64,000 bases of DNA. Source: Ustulina deusta. Taxonomy: Eukaryota; Ascomycota; Sordariomycetes; Xylariales; Xylariaceae. Each line of letters begins with the position of its first letter. Position 1 is the first letter of the stretch. The DNA lies in NCBI GenBank assembly GCA_023159155.1, contig JAJNNX010000020.1, positions 248,001 to 312,000 of the forward strand, given 5' to 3'. Below the pieces are notes generated by a model. The model was not told where the DNA came from, did not search any database, and saw only the letters and a program-made list of their open reading frames with translations. A program made the position numbers and the translations under genes. This document shows positions 27,360 through 36,349 of this stretch, one piece after another.

Positions 27360-28160
27360 TAGATAAGAAGCAACCTATTAAACTTAGGCGCTCTTATTTA
27401 TAAAAGGTTAAATTTGGGGGAAAAATCTAAGCAACTCTTTATATTGTGCTATATAATTAATAAAAAAATAAAGCTGCTAATATTACAACTAAATCTTTTA
27501 AAGAGCAGCTATTTTAGTAAGCGCTTTGTTTAAAGCTATAAAACTAGCTATATTATTTTTTAGTAGATTTTTAAATAACTAAAGCAATACAATTATATTG
27601 CCTACTTATAGCTAAGTATAGTCTATATAATAAGAAATATAATAGGTTATTTTTTAGTAATTAAATCAAGCAATAAATAAATAGTTATAGGTAAGTTTAA
27701 ATAATATAAATAAAGCGCTATATATATATTTATATATAAAATAGCTACGGCCTATTTATAGCTTTTTATTTAATAAGCTAAAAAGATTAGAATAAAACTA
27801 AAATAATTTATTGCTTAATTCTAGTTGGATATAGCAAACATTTGAATATATTAGGCCGGGCTTAAAGAGAAAAGCTGGCTTGGATCCGTAGATAACTATG
27901 GGCGAAATAGAATGCCTTTTTTATAAATAAATCAGGTTTTATTTAACTCCTTTTCCCTTTAAGCTGTAAGAGCCATTAGCACGGCCTGTTATACGCGAGA
28001 TAAAGCGTTTTTAGTTGTTAGCATGGCGTCTGTTCTAGGAAACTCGAGACAACTAACCGCAGATAAAGCAGAATTTCTACGCTATAAAGGCCGCAGTATA
28101 AAAAGGGGTGATTATACCTACTTCCTTTCTTTTTTGTTTTTATTTTATACCCCCGTTATC
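27360..28160 (+). repeat. Dispersed repeat B, copy 2, with LTR-like right part
   Basis: Uninterrupted copy of the repeat split by the copia insertion (17490-18051 plus 25321-25420). Its right part from about 27963 begins TGTAAGAGCCATTAGC and holds a TATA-like AGTATAAAAAGGGG near 28093, suggesting an LTR promoter. The sequence just before it is pyrimidine-rich, not the purine tract expected upstream of a plus-strand 3' LTR, so the element type stays open. Confidence 0.6.
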
Positions 28161-30210
28161 TAGCTTTTGATATATTATTTTTTATTTGCTTGTTTTTATA
28201 TTAAATAGACAATATGCTCGACAACTTATCTTTTTTTTTTTTTTTTTTTAGCCTAGCTATTAAATATTTAATTCTTTAAGCAGCTTTCTAAGTAATATAA
28301 TATATTATTATAAGATTTATTGCTGCTATTTCATTCCTAATAGGTGAGATTTTATTCTTTCTATCTGCTCTATTTAATAAAGAATTACTTGCAGCAATAG
28401 GGGCTTTTAAACTAAAAATAGTAAAGCCTATTATAATTCGAAGGCGTTAAAAAAGCATAATATTTTATTGAAATTTCTTAAATATATAAAAATGCTATAT
28501 AAGCAGCTATTTGATTTAGAAACTTTTAAAAAATATTTCTAATATATAATTATTTTTTATTTAATACTATATTATAATTAATATATATTAAAAAGAACTT
28601 TAAGACAAGCTTTTATATTTGAATAAAATAAATAATTTTATTCCGGCCTATTTATATTTAATCTTAAAGTTTAAGGTTTGCAACTAGAAGCTTTACAGCT
28701 AGGTTTATAGTAAAGATAGCTAAACATAAACTAATATAATAACTAGGGATATTTTATAGCTTTTAAATCTAAATTGCTTAATAATAAAAATTTATAGTTT
28801 TATAGTTTATTATTAAGTTTTTAGTTTTAGAAAAACTTAACTTTTAAGCTACTCTAATAATATATAAAATATTATATATTTTTATAAGTTATAAGATTAA
28901 CGTAAACTAGATCTTTTAAAATATTTAGCTTATAAAATTAGCTTTATATATTAGATTTTAAACTATAAATTTTTAGTAATTTGTTTAAGTTCTAATTAAT
29001 TTTTTAATAATATTTTATAAACTAGTTGGGAACTAATAGGTTTTTAAAAGTATTGCTACGCAAAGATTATAAATATTTTTTATAAAAATATATAAAATAT
29101 AAAAAAAAATATAGTAATATAAGCAATAAGCTTAAGCTTATAAATAATAATCTAATAGATTTTTAAAACAAACTTGCTTTATATTACTTAAAAAATAAAA
29201 ATAGTTATACTAAAAGTTTTTTTAAGTTATAAATAATAATAAATAAATTAACTAAAATTTATTTAAAATATTTTAAAAAGTTTTTTTTATTAAATAAAAC
29301 AAAATTTTTATTAATAACTAGTATAAATAAAAATTTTAACTAAGTTTTATAGCTAAAAAATATAGCTTAAAAAATAACTAAATATATTAAAAGATTTTAT
29401 TATTATATAAAAAATTAAACTTAAATATTTAGTATTATTTTTATAAAGTTTATTATATTAGTTTTTAAAGTTATAATATAAATATTAAATTATTTTAGTT
29501 AAGTTATATTTAATACTTTAGTTTTTTTTTAAAAAGCCTTTCTAGCAATACTATTTCTAAAGCTACTTTTTATTGTTTTATTTTTTAAATATAAATAAAA
29601 AAGCTTTATTTACTAATAGCAAAAAATATAAAGCAACCTAGTAATATAAATCTATTTATTTATATATTATATTTTTTTATATTATAATAGATTTTATTAA
29701 TATATTTACTAGCTTTTAAAAAATATAAAATATAGCTTATAGATTATAAAAAATACTAGTTATTAAAAAAATAATTTTTAAAAATATATATTCTAATTAT
29801 ATAAATATAATTTTTATTAAAAATAAGTTTAAAATAAACTTAAAAATTATTAAACAATTAATAAAAATAATAAATAAAAATAAAAGCATTATATAATTAG
29901 TTAATTTTAAAGCTTTAAATAAGTTCTATAATATTAATATTAAATATATTAAATATTATAAATATAGAATATTTAAAAATATTTTAAATTAAGATTTAGT
30001 TTAAAAAACTGTTTAGATAGAAAATATATACTAGTTTATTTTTTTGATTTATTTTTATAAAGGAGTGTAGTAAAATATATACTATTTCGAACTATTTTAG
30101 TTCAATTAAATTATTTGCTATTAAATTATTATTATTATTTTAAAAGCTACCTAAAATACAACATTAATTTATTGCTTTAATAAAATTAAATCTTTATAAT
30201 ATTATATAGC
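28161..30210. repeat. RIP-degraded AT-rich repeat block
   Basis: A/T-dominated RIP-type sequence up to the edge of the island at 30211. No boundary, gene or RNA recognised. Confidence 0.8.
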
Positions 30211-30230
30211 AATAATAGTTACAAATAAGA

Positions 30231-30249
30231 CAGTCCTTCCAAAGGACTG
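30231..30249 (+). other. tRNA anticodon-arm-like hairpin at island edge
   Basis: CAGTCC TTCCAAA GGACTG forms a 6-bp stem with a 7-nt loop that has T at the position of U33, so the anticodon would be CCA (Trp). It is followed by GGTCCGGTTCTAAT, resembling a degraded T-arm. The 5' half is A/T-rich and has no D-arm or acceptor stem, so at most this is a broken tRNA or tRNA-derived fragment. Confidence 0.2.
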
Positions 30250-30789
30250 ATAATCGGGGTCCGGTTCTAATGTACTATTGCCCGCCATTCTCTTGTGCTT
30301 CCTGGACTGCAGAATGCAAGGCTGGAGAAGGCTGCGGGGTCTTCTTTGTGGACGCTTTAGGGACTAACACACAAATCGCGTCTCAGGGATCATCTCTGGT
30401 CAGCGGGCTACCTCTTGCCTTACGAATCTCAGCTTAATAGGTCATATCTGCAGCTGAGTGCTGAATCTTCCATACCCTTGCAAAGAGAACACTGCCTCAG
30501 AGGCTGTCTATGTGTGTGTTAACGAATAATTGGCCCATAGTTACAGTCCAAGCCATATATACCACTTCTAGGTTACTGCATTGTGATAAATGCAGCTAAA
30601 ATGTCTAGTACGAGTGATTGATTCATATTCCCGGCCTACCCACCTTTCCTCCGTCTTGTCCCGGATCAGGTGCCAATACACAGTCGGCCTCGGCGACCCT
30701 TGAGGCCGGGAGGTTTGTGGGGACTGTCTAGCTAAGATCAGGCTTTGCGGAAACTGCTACGTAAACATGCGACCCGGGCTATAGAATTA
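30250..30789. other. Normal-composition DNA without recognised gene
   Basis: Un-RIPed sequence with no reading frame of coding character on either strand. It may be the outer part of the dispersed repeat that follows, but the decayed copy elsewhere cannot be aligned here. Confidence 0.4.
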
Positions 30790-31404
30790 AAAATAAAGTG
30801 AAGTCTTTGTCCTGCCTTGGTAAGCAGGACTCAAATCCACTTAGCTCCGGCATAGGCCATATCGATTCATAAGAGTTAAAGTCTTACGTTCACCCATATT
30901 ATTGTTGATCTAACGTATGCCTAGAAAAAAGGACAGATTTATATCGCGCTATCTAGAGCGAGGAGCTTATCTAGCCTCAAGATCAAGGGAGGTCCAAAGG
31001 AACTACGGGTTGGCAAAAGGCGGGAACGCCGAAGTGAGAGAATCCCAAAGGAATAAGTTTGGCACATGCGTCTAGAAAATCGTGTATATGCTCACTGCTA
31101 GGCCATTGCAGTATAACGTTAAGGGGAGAGGTATGGAGGCCGACCGTGTGGTTCTAGTAGGCCTTCTTCTTAATCTCCCCTACCCTCGCTATAATTGCAG
31201 CTACGACCCAGGCCATTACAGGGCAGGTTTAGCGTTCTAACCCCTACTACCCTTACTACTACTACCTCTCTTGCGCTGTATTCCCCCTACTAGCTAATGC
31301 TACCACTACGCTATAGCAGCTATATCCTAAGAATATACTTTTGTGCCAAGATCTATCTATAATAGCAGTTATAATAATAAAATAAAATAGAATCAGACTT
31401 GATT
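30790..31404 (-). repeat. Dispersed repeat C, intact-composition copy
   Basis: Aligned on the minus strand with 53897-54570 and, for its first part, with 35461-35660. Shared blocks, in order: TTATAAC.GC.AT, TTGGC.CAAAAG, GCTATAGCG.AGTGGTAG, GAATACAGCGCAAGAG, GGCCTGGGT, GCAATGGCCTAGCAGTGAG. GCTATAGCGCAGTGGTAG resembles a tRNA A-box, so a tRNA-derived (SINE-like) 5' end is possible, though no B-box was found. A 7-bp perfect hairpin (GTCCTGC/GCAGGAC) lies at 30809-30830. Confidence 0.7.
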
Positions 31405-32021
31405 ATATTTAAAGCACCCTTAATAATTCTAAAATTACTTCTTAGGATTCCACTCCTAGGGAGAGCAACGTTGTTCCTAGTCAGGAAGCAACAACGTGGA
31501 CCATTATAGGCGTTAAAACCCCGCCATATAGCAACAAGCTCAGGAGGAGGGGGGCGGGGTCCTTCCTCAAAACCTATTTGACCGTTCACCTTTGCCCCAC
31601 GTTCCCGGAAACAGCTTTACTAGTGATGGGCAGCCGAAGCACATGCCCCGTATGGGGGTATAGTACCATACCTATATACGGCCAGTGCGTGCTAGGAAAC
31701 CACCGGCCCAGGGCAGCCCAAGACCAGCAAGGATAGTACCGCGGGACAGGGCAGTGTCTGTCTCATAGCTATAATTGTGCGCCGTATGGGTGACCTAGAA
31801 CGGTATTAAGCCTTTTTTATTATAATAGACTAGTTATAATTTTGCTATATCAAGAATCCGATAGCTGCTAGCTTTATAACACACTTTCCCTTCCTTTCCC
31901 TTCCCCTCTTAATACAACTCTAGAGACCTCGCGTTTCGGAAACGCTTATATATAGGTTTTAAAGCGAGCTCATTTTAAAAAAAACAATCCTTTACTTATG
32001 TCGCAGCATACAGCTTACGCT
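31405..32021. other. Island DNA without recognised gene
   Basis: Normal composition, with a G-rich patch near 31540 (GGAGGAGGGGGGCGGGG). The open stretch on the minus strand at 31353-31589 runs into the dispersed repeat and is proline/arginine-rich without domain character, so it was not called. Confidence 0.4.
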
Positions 32022-32741
32022 TTATCTTTTTCTATAAAAAGCATAGGATCTCATTAGGCAATAAAGATGCAATGCTGCTAGCAGGGCTCCCATCGCGTAT
32101 GTTAGCAACACTTTCTTTAATAGTCCAGCTAAGTAACGAGAAATTAGATCCTGAGCGTGTTTCTTGTTCTCACTGGGCTTACTTGTCTTTGCATCGTGAG
32201 TCCTGTGAGTACTCACGTTGCCTAGTCCTTTCCAGCTGTGGTCTGCTTCCTTGTCCGACCCTAATCCTTTATTGGGTTGTTCCTTGGACACTTGGTCTGT
32301 CCTTGGGCCAGCTGTTGGTTGCCTCATAAAGATAGGACGCTGAAACTTAGGTGCTTTAGGCACCTCGGACTGCAATATCTTCTATTTTATCTTCTGCAGC
32401 TGCAACTGGACGCTGTTGCCGAACTCGGCCTCGCCCGTATTGGTTGGAGCCTCGGCTTCGCAACCAACATGCAGTACGCAAGGTTTCTATCTAAGTTAGT
32501 TATTCGAGCTTCTAGTTATTTAGATTAGTCCGAGAAGCCTTACAATACTATCCCTAGTAAAAAGGAAGTTCTTGTCCAGCTCTTTCTAGAATAGCTCATA
32601 GTCCCCATTTGTCTTATCTTGGACAATCAAAGCAACCCTAAAGTTATATCGGTCGGCATAGTCCATAATCATGCTTTATAATATACCGGCCTGCATTTAG
32701 CGCCTAGTTTTAGGTGGATCGCTTATTTTAGCTATGCTCTT
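32022..32741 (-). pseudogene. RIP-stopped gene with C-terminal membrane segment
   Basis: A single minus-strand frame of about 240 codons runs from near 32741 to its stop at 32022 without a frameshift. It has about seven in-frame stops, all TAA or TAG in contexts explained by CAA, CAG or TGG. The readable N-terminal part (MDYADRYNFRVALIVQDK, then KELDKNFLFTRDSIVRLLG) has clear protein composition. The middle is Lys/Ser/Pro-rich, and the C-terminus has one hydrophobic helix (VLLTYAMGALLAALHLYCLM) followed by basic residues. The 5' end is lost in A/T-rich DNA beyond 32745. Family not recognised; a tail-anchored protein is an inference. Confidence 0.55.
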
Positions 32742-33130
32742 AACGTTTAAAAAGAAATAAAATATTACAAAAAATGCTTAAAATGTTTTAAAAAACTATA
32801 AAGTTTGTTCCTTTGCTTTACTTTAAGATAATAGCTCTTTTTTTATAGCTATTTTATTTTTATATTTTTTTATATTTAATATTTATTTTAAGTTATATTT
32901 AATTATTTTGTTTTAATATTAGCTACTATTATATAAAAAAAATTTTTATAAACTATTTTTTATTTAATTATTATTATTACTAAAAAATTATAGTTTAAAA
33001 ATTAAAAACTATAAATATATAACTACTTAATTTATTAAATATATATAATAATATATAGCTAAGTTAATTATATACTATATTGATTTGATTTATTAATAAT
33101 TTAGTAACTTATAATATTTTTTTTTTATTT
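32742..33130. repeat. Short RIP-degraded block
   Basis: A/T-dominated stretch separating two relics in the island. It may contain the destroyed 5' part of the minus-strand gene at 32022-32741. Confidence 0.6.
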
Positions 33131-33234
33131 AAGCTAGCCCTGCTCCGTGTAGTTATACTTTTAGCGCGTATAGCAATAGGCTAGGTAGCTCGGACTCTTG
33201 GCCCAGCGCCTATTTATGGTTACTTACCCCGGCG

Positions 33235-33810
33235 CATGTCCTATTAGGGGCTTAGTGCTAGGAATACGGCCGATAATCCTATGTTGGATTTTTTTTACGG
33301 GAGCACTCATCCTATGGCTGTGCACAGTTCTTCGGCGGATTCTGTTGCTCCTCTGGACACACACTTGTTTACCACCCCTCCCTCAGTCCCCATAGCACAG
33401 CATCATCCACAACCTATATCGTCATCTGACCCTCTTTTCAAAGGAAAGGCTCTTTTCCCACTACAACACTACCCTAAGGAGGCGCGTCGCGCGCAACAAT
33501 ATGCCATTCGTCGGGGGTAGATGCTGTTCATATAAAATGGAATATGCCTCCCTCTGCCGAAGGGACTAGTAGGTCTAACAGGGTTTTACTGTCATTTTTT
33601 GATGAGCATAGGGTTGCCCACTTTACAGAAGTGGAATGTTTTGACGAGCTGTGCGAAAGCTCCCCTTCAGCCGTATGCAGCCGACCACCTGCAACGTAGA
33701 CCATCACGAGGTCTGTTTTCTCGGGGCAGCCATACCCATCTCGCGGCCATACACACAGATGAAATAATGCCCAGATCCATGGCAACATGGTCTACTAGCT
33801 CCTAGAGCCT
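33235..33810 (+). pseudogene. Frameshifted coding relic
   Basis: A plus-strand frame of normal protein character ends at TAG 33518-33520 (PKEARRAQQYAIRRG before the stop). A second frame with acidic and aromatic residues (RVLLSFFDEHRVAHFTEVEC) begins about the same point and runs to near 33693. Together they look like one decayed gene with a frameshift near 33515. Start, end and family unknown. Confidence 0.3.
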
Positions 33811-33956
33811 TTTTTTACTATACTAGGAACGCGATAATAAAAAGCCGTCTATAAAAGTGTATAAAAAGCTATTTAACTGATAAAGAACAACCAGGTTCCA
33901 CCCCTGTGAACTAGAAGCAACAGCTGGTGTACCACTAATAGGGTAGTTTAGAAAAA

Positions 33957-33970
33957 GGGGGGGGGGGGGG
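33957..33970 (+). repeat. Poly-G tract
   Basis: Fourteen consecutive G, flanked by AAAAA and AAAGGG, in otherwise unremarkable island DNA. Confidence 0.9.
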
Positions 33971-34424
33971 AAAGGGCAGAAATCTTCTACCTACAAAGAT
34001 TTGTCCCCTATAAAAAAATAAAAGCTATATAACATACTACCCGAAACGCAATACATATATAGGCTTGCTTGTATTAATATAGCTGCTAGGCCGGACACAG
34101 ATAAATTATTAAGCATAGCTATATTAAAAAGTAGCTAGTTTTTAGACCAAAGCTTGAAAATATGATTGTTTACTTGCTTAAAGTATAAAAGACCACTAGA
34201 AACAGCAGCAATTATTTTATCTAACTCTATCATGCCGGACTAGCCGATCTAAGAATACTTGGTCCTTTATAGTATAGCACTCAAAGTAGTAATAGGTAGC
34301 GGAGCGGGCGGGACGGTCGGAAGGGAAGGCGTGGGCTGACCTAAGCTAGGCAATGCGGTGCTACCGCTAATAGATGTAGAAGGCGTCCGAATGAAGGTTG
34401 ACGTGGTGGATGCCAATGATGATC

Positions 34425-34690
34425 TCAGTCTTTGCGAGCTTTGAGTGTGACAAGGGCTGTGTCTCTCCTATGTGGACTAGGGGGTTCTGCTAGGGGTCTT
34501 ACTAGGGCGATGGCCTGTGCATTAGGCGCTTGCCTAGTCGCTTGATTGATAACAGCACAGAATATGCGCTAAGACTCAGTAAATTGACGATTCACGATTG
34601 GCACGTTCTAGTGAATAATGGTCGCTAAAACCCATCTTCCCAAGGCTAAACTTTGGAAGATGGCGCGCCTAAGACTATGCTGACATTAGA
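34425..34690 (-). pseudogene. Short coding relic with RIP-type stops
   Basis: A minus-strand frame of about 88 codons ends at TGA (34425-34427). Its composition is protein-like (for example RIFCAVINQATRQAPNAQAI), with two internal TAG codons explainable from CAG and TGG. No start is visible and the family is not recognised. An overlapping frame just downstream (34270-34430) is Ser/Thr/Pro-rich and may be part of the same broken gene. Confidence 0.3.
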
Positions 34691-34767
34691 GTGCCACGTC
34701 TTATAATCTACTGAGCATCATCTTTCAACGTATACCTCAGCTTGGGAGTTGTAAGTCAGCCAGCCTT

Positions 34768-34914
34768 CTAGGGGCCGTAACACTTGTGACATTCAGAGTG
34801 AACGCAGGCGGCATTGCTGCACACTGGACCACCATACGTTTGAGTGTGGCACCGGTGACACTGCCAGCCGTTGGCTATCTGCGCTCTTCTGCGGCAAGAT
34901 GTTTGATTCGTCAT
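34768..34914 (-). CDS. Small Cys/His-rich, zinc-ribbon-like protein (48 aa)
   Basis: An ATG at 34912-34914 opens a 48-codon frame that ends with TAG at 34768-34770. After a basic N-terminus it reads GWQCHRCHTQTYGGPVCSNA then ACVHSECHKCYGP. Cysteines are spaced C-x2-C ... C-x4-C-x3-C-x2-C with several His, the layout of a zinc-ribbon or small treble-clef fold. An in-frame TAG lies six codons upstream of the ATG, so the frame could also be the surviving 3' end of a larger RIP-stopped gene. Neighbouring sequences are relics, so expression is uncertain. Confidence 0.4.
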   Translation of the reverse strand: MTNQTSCRRRAQIANGWQCHRCHTQTYGGPVCSNAACVHSECHKCYGP

Positions 34915-35101
34915 GGACAGGTTCTAGCACCAGGTAGATACGTGGTGTGTTGCGTGCGACGCAGCGCCTGGCGGGGTTAGACAGTGATAGCAATTCCTAT
35001 ACGTATCGATTGGCGCTTACGGGCAATCCTAGGCGTTCTTGGGCGTCCCAATAAGCATATTTGTAGCCACAGCCATATTTGTAAATAATCTTTTGGCACA
35101 T

Positions 35102-35304
35102 TGTGGTATCGAGACAGGCTCAGCTGTATGGTATGGAGTTCGGCGGTAATAAAAACTCTTTATTCCCAAACTCTAAGCGGCTTACATAAGCTCGTTATGG
35201 AACGCGTGCGCAGCGGGAGCCAGGGCGCCACAGGCAGCTGGAGGGGCAGCTCTTTACAACCACTGCTAACCCCCGCATCAAGGTTGTCTAGTACACACAC
35301 AACA
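35102..35304 (+). mobile_element. Possible solo LTR
   Basis: 203-bp stretch beginning TGTGGTATCGAGACAGG and ending ACACACACAACA, with a TATA-like AATAAAAACTC near 35147. TG...CA ends and size fit an LTR, but flanking 5-mers (CACAT and TAAAA) do not match, so it is unproven. The open frame inside it is not credible. Confidence 0.3.
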
Positions 35305-35460
35305 TAAAATGAAACCTATAAAGGCTTGTTTGTCATCAACTGGTAAATCTAGTTGCATACCCGGGAGTTTCTGCCCAGTAAATCCTGCATAGAGCCCTAA
35401 CACATACTCTAATCATAATCCCCAGCTTCTAACGCAGACTCGAGGGTACTTAGAAAGTAC

Positions 35461-35660
35461 TTAAGTTTGTTTTATATTTCATCCCTATCATTATAACTGT
35501 TATAGTAGTAGACCTTGGCCCAAAGAGTATATTTTCGGGATGCAGATGCAAATACGGAATCCTGCTATAGCGCAGTAGTAGTCTTGCCTATTAGGGGGGA
35601 TACAGCGCAAGAGGGGTTAGTAGTAGTACTAGCGGCAGCAGGGGTTAGGATGCTACCTTT
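35461..35660 (+). repeat. Dispersed repeat C, truncated copy
   Basis: Shares the first 190 or so bases of repeat C: TTATAACTGTTATAG, CTTGGCCCAAAGAG, GCTATAGCGCAGTAGTAG, GATACAGCGCAAGAGGGG. The match ends near 35655. It holds an insertion of about 14 bases before GCTATAGCG relative to the other copies. Confidence 0.65.
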
Positions 35661-36152
35661 GCAACCTCTCCCTCCTCTAACATGTAGACATGGCCAACAT
35701 GCCATTCAACCTCAGAAATCTTAGAGCCATCTTTCGCAGATTGAATAGTAAGCACCGTGGCGTTATTCACTGTTAGATACTCTGGTTGAGTAGGCGGTGC
35801 AACTGCCAAGAGGACGTGACATCGAGACTCTGGGTGGAGAGCTGGAAAGCTACTTTCGACTATCCACATAAGATCTGGGCCGATTGCAACTGGCCCGATC
35901 TGCCAGCCCTTCTTCTCCGCATAGCTTCGAATCTTGGCTGGCTGCCTTGAATTAGACTATGGGAATGATACACGCCTTTGGCAAACGTACCAGCTTGTCT
36001 TCGTTGTATTTCCGGATCAAATTTTTAAATATTTCAGGTAATTTGACCAGGTTCAATTTGAACGTTCCATTTCCTAACGATTCGAGCCTATCGAGTCCGT
36101 AGCTGGCAGATGCAAAGAATTGAAATTCTGGTAAAGTCTTAAGTGTGTACAT
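35645..36152 (-). pseudogene. Broken two-part reading frame, unknown protein
   Basis: The first part starts at ATG 36152 (MYTLKTLPEFQFFASASYGL) and runs 66 codons to a TAA. The second, in another frame, starts just after a TAG near 35950 and runs to 35645 with normal protein composition (KKGWQIGPVAIGPDLMWIVE). Either a frameshift or a very short (about 34-nt) intron, GTACGT...CCATAG, joins them. The intron reading is doubtful because fungal introns are usually longer. The pyrimidine-rich sequence before the ATG looks like a fungal 5' leader. The 3' end overlaps the end of repeat C. Function not recognised. Confidence 0.35.
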
Positions 36153-36349
36153 TATGATATGAGATGGACTAGCTACGAGGAGGAGAGCTTGGAAAACGGG
36201 TTAAATCTCATGAGCAAGTTTTTTCCGGTCTTTAAATAGCTAGCTCCCACATTGGCCATATTGATTAAGAATCCCTATACATCATAACTTCGACGCCCTT
36301 TGCACTATTATAGCATCCGCGGTCTATATGCATCCTAAATCTATAGTAC

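Noticed and set aside
1..30210. Mitochondrial or plastid origin because of A/T richness
   Set aside because: Presence of RIP ghosts of copia, target duplications and abrupt GC islands fits nuclear RIP, and no organelle genes are seen.
30231..30270. Functional tRNA-Trp gene
   Set aside because: Only an anticodon-arm-like hairpin is present; acceptor and D-arm are missing and the T-arm does not pair.
35101..35307. 68-codon protein
   Set aside because: Lies within an LTR-like stretch and has no coding character.
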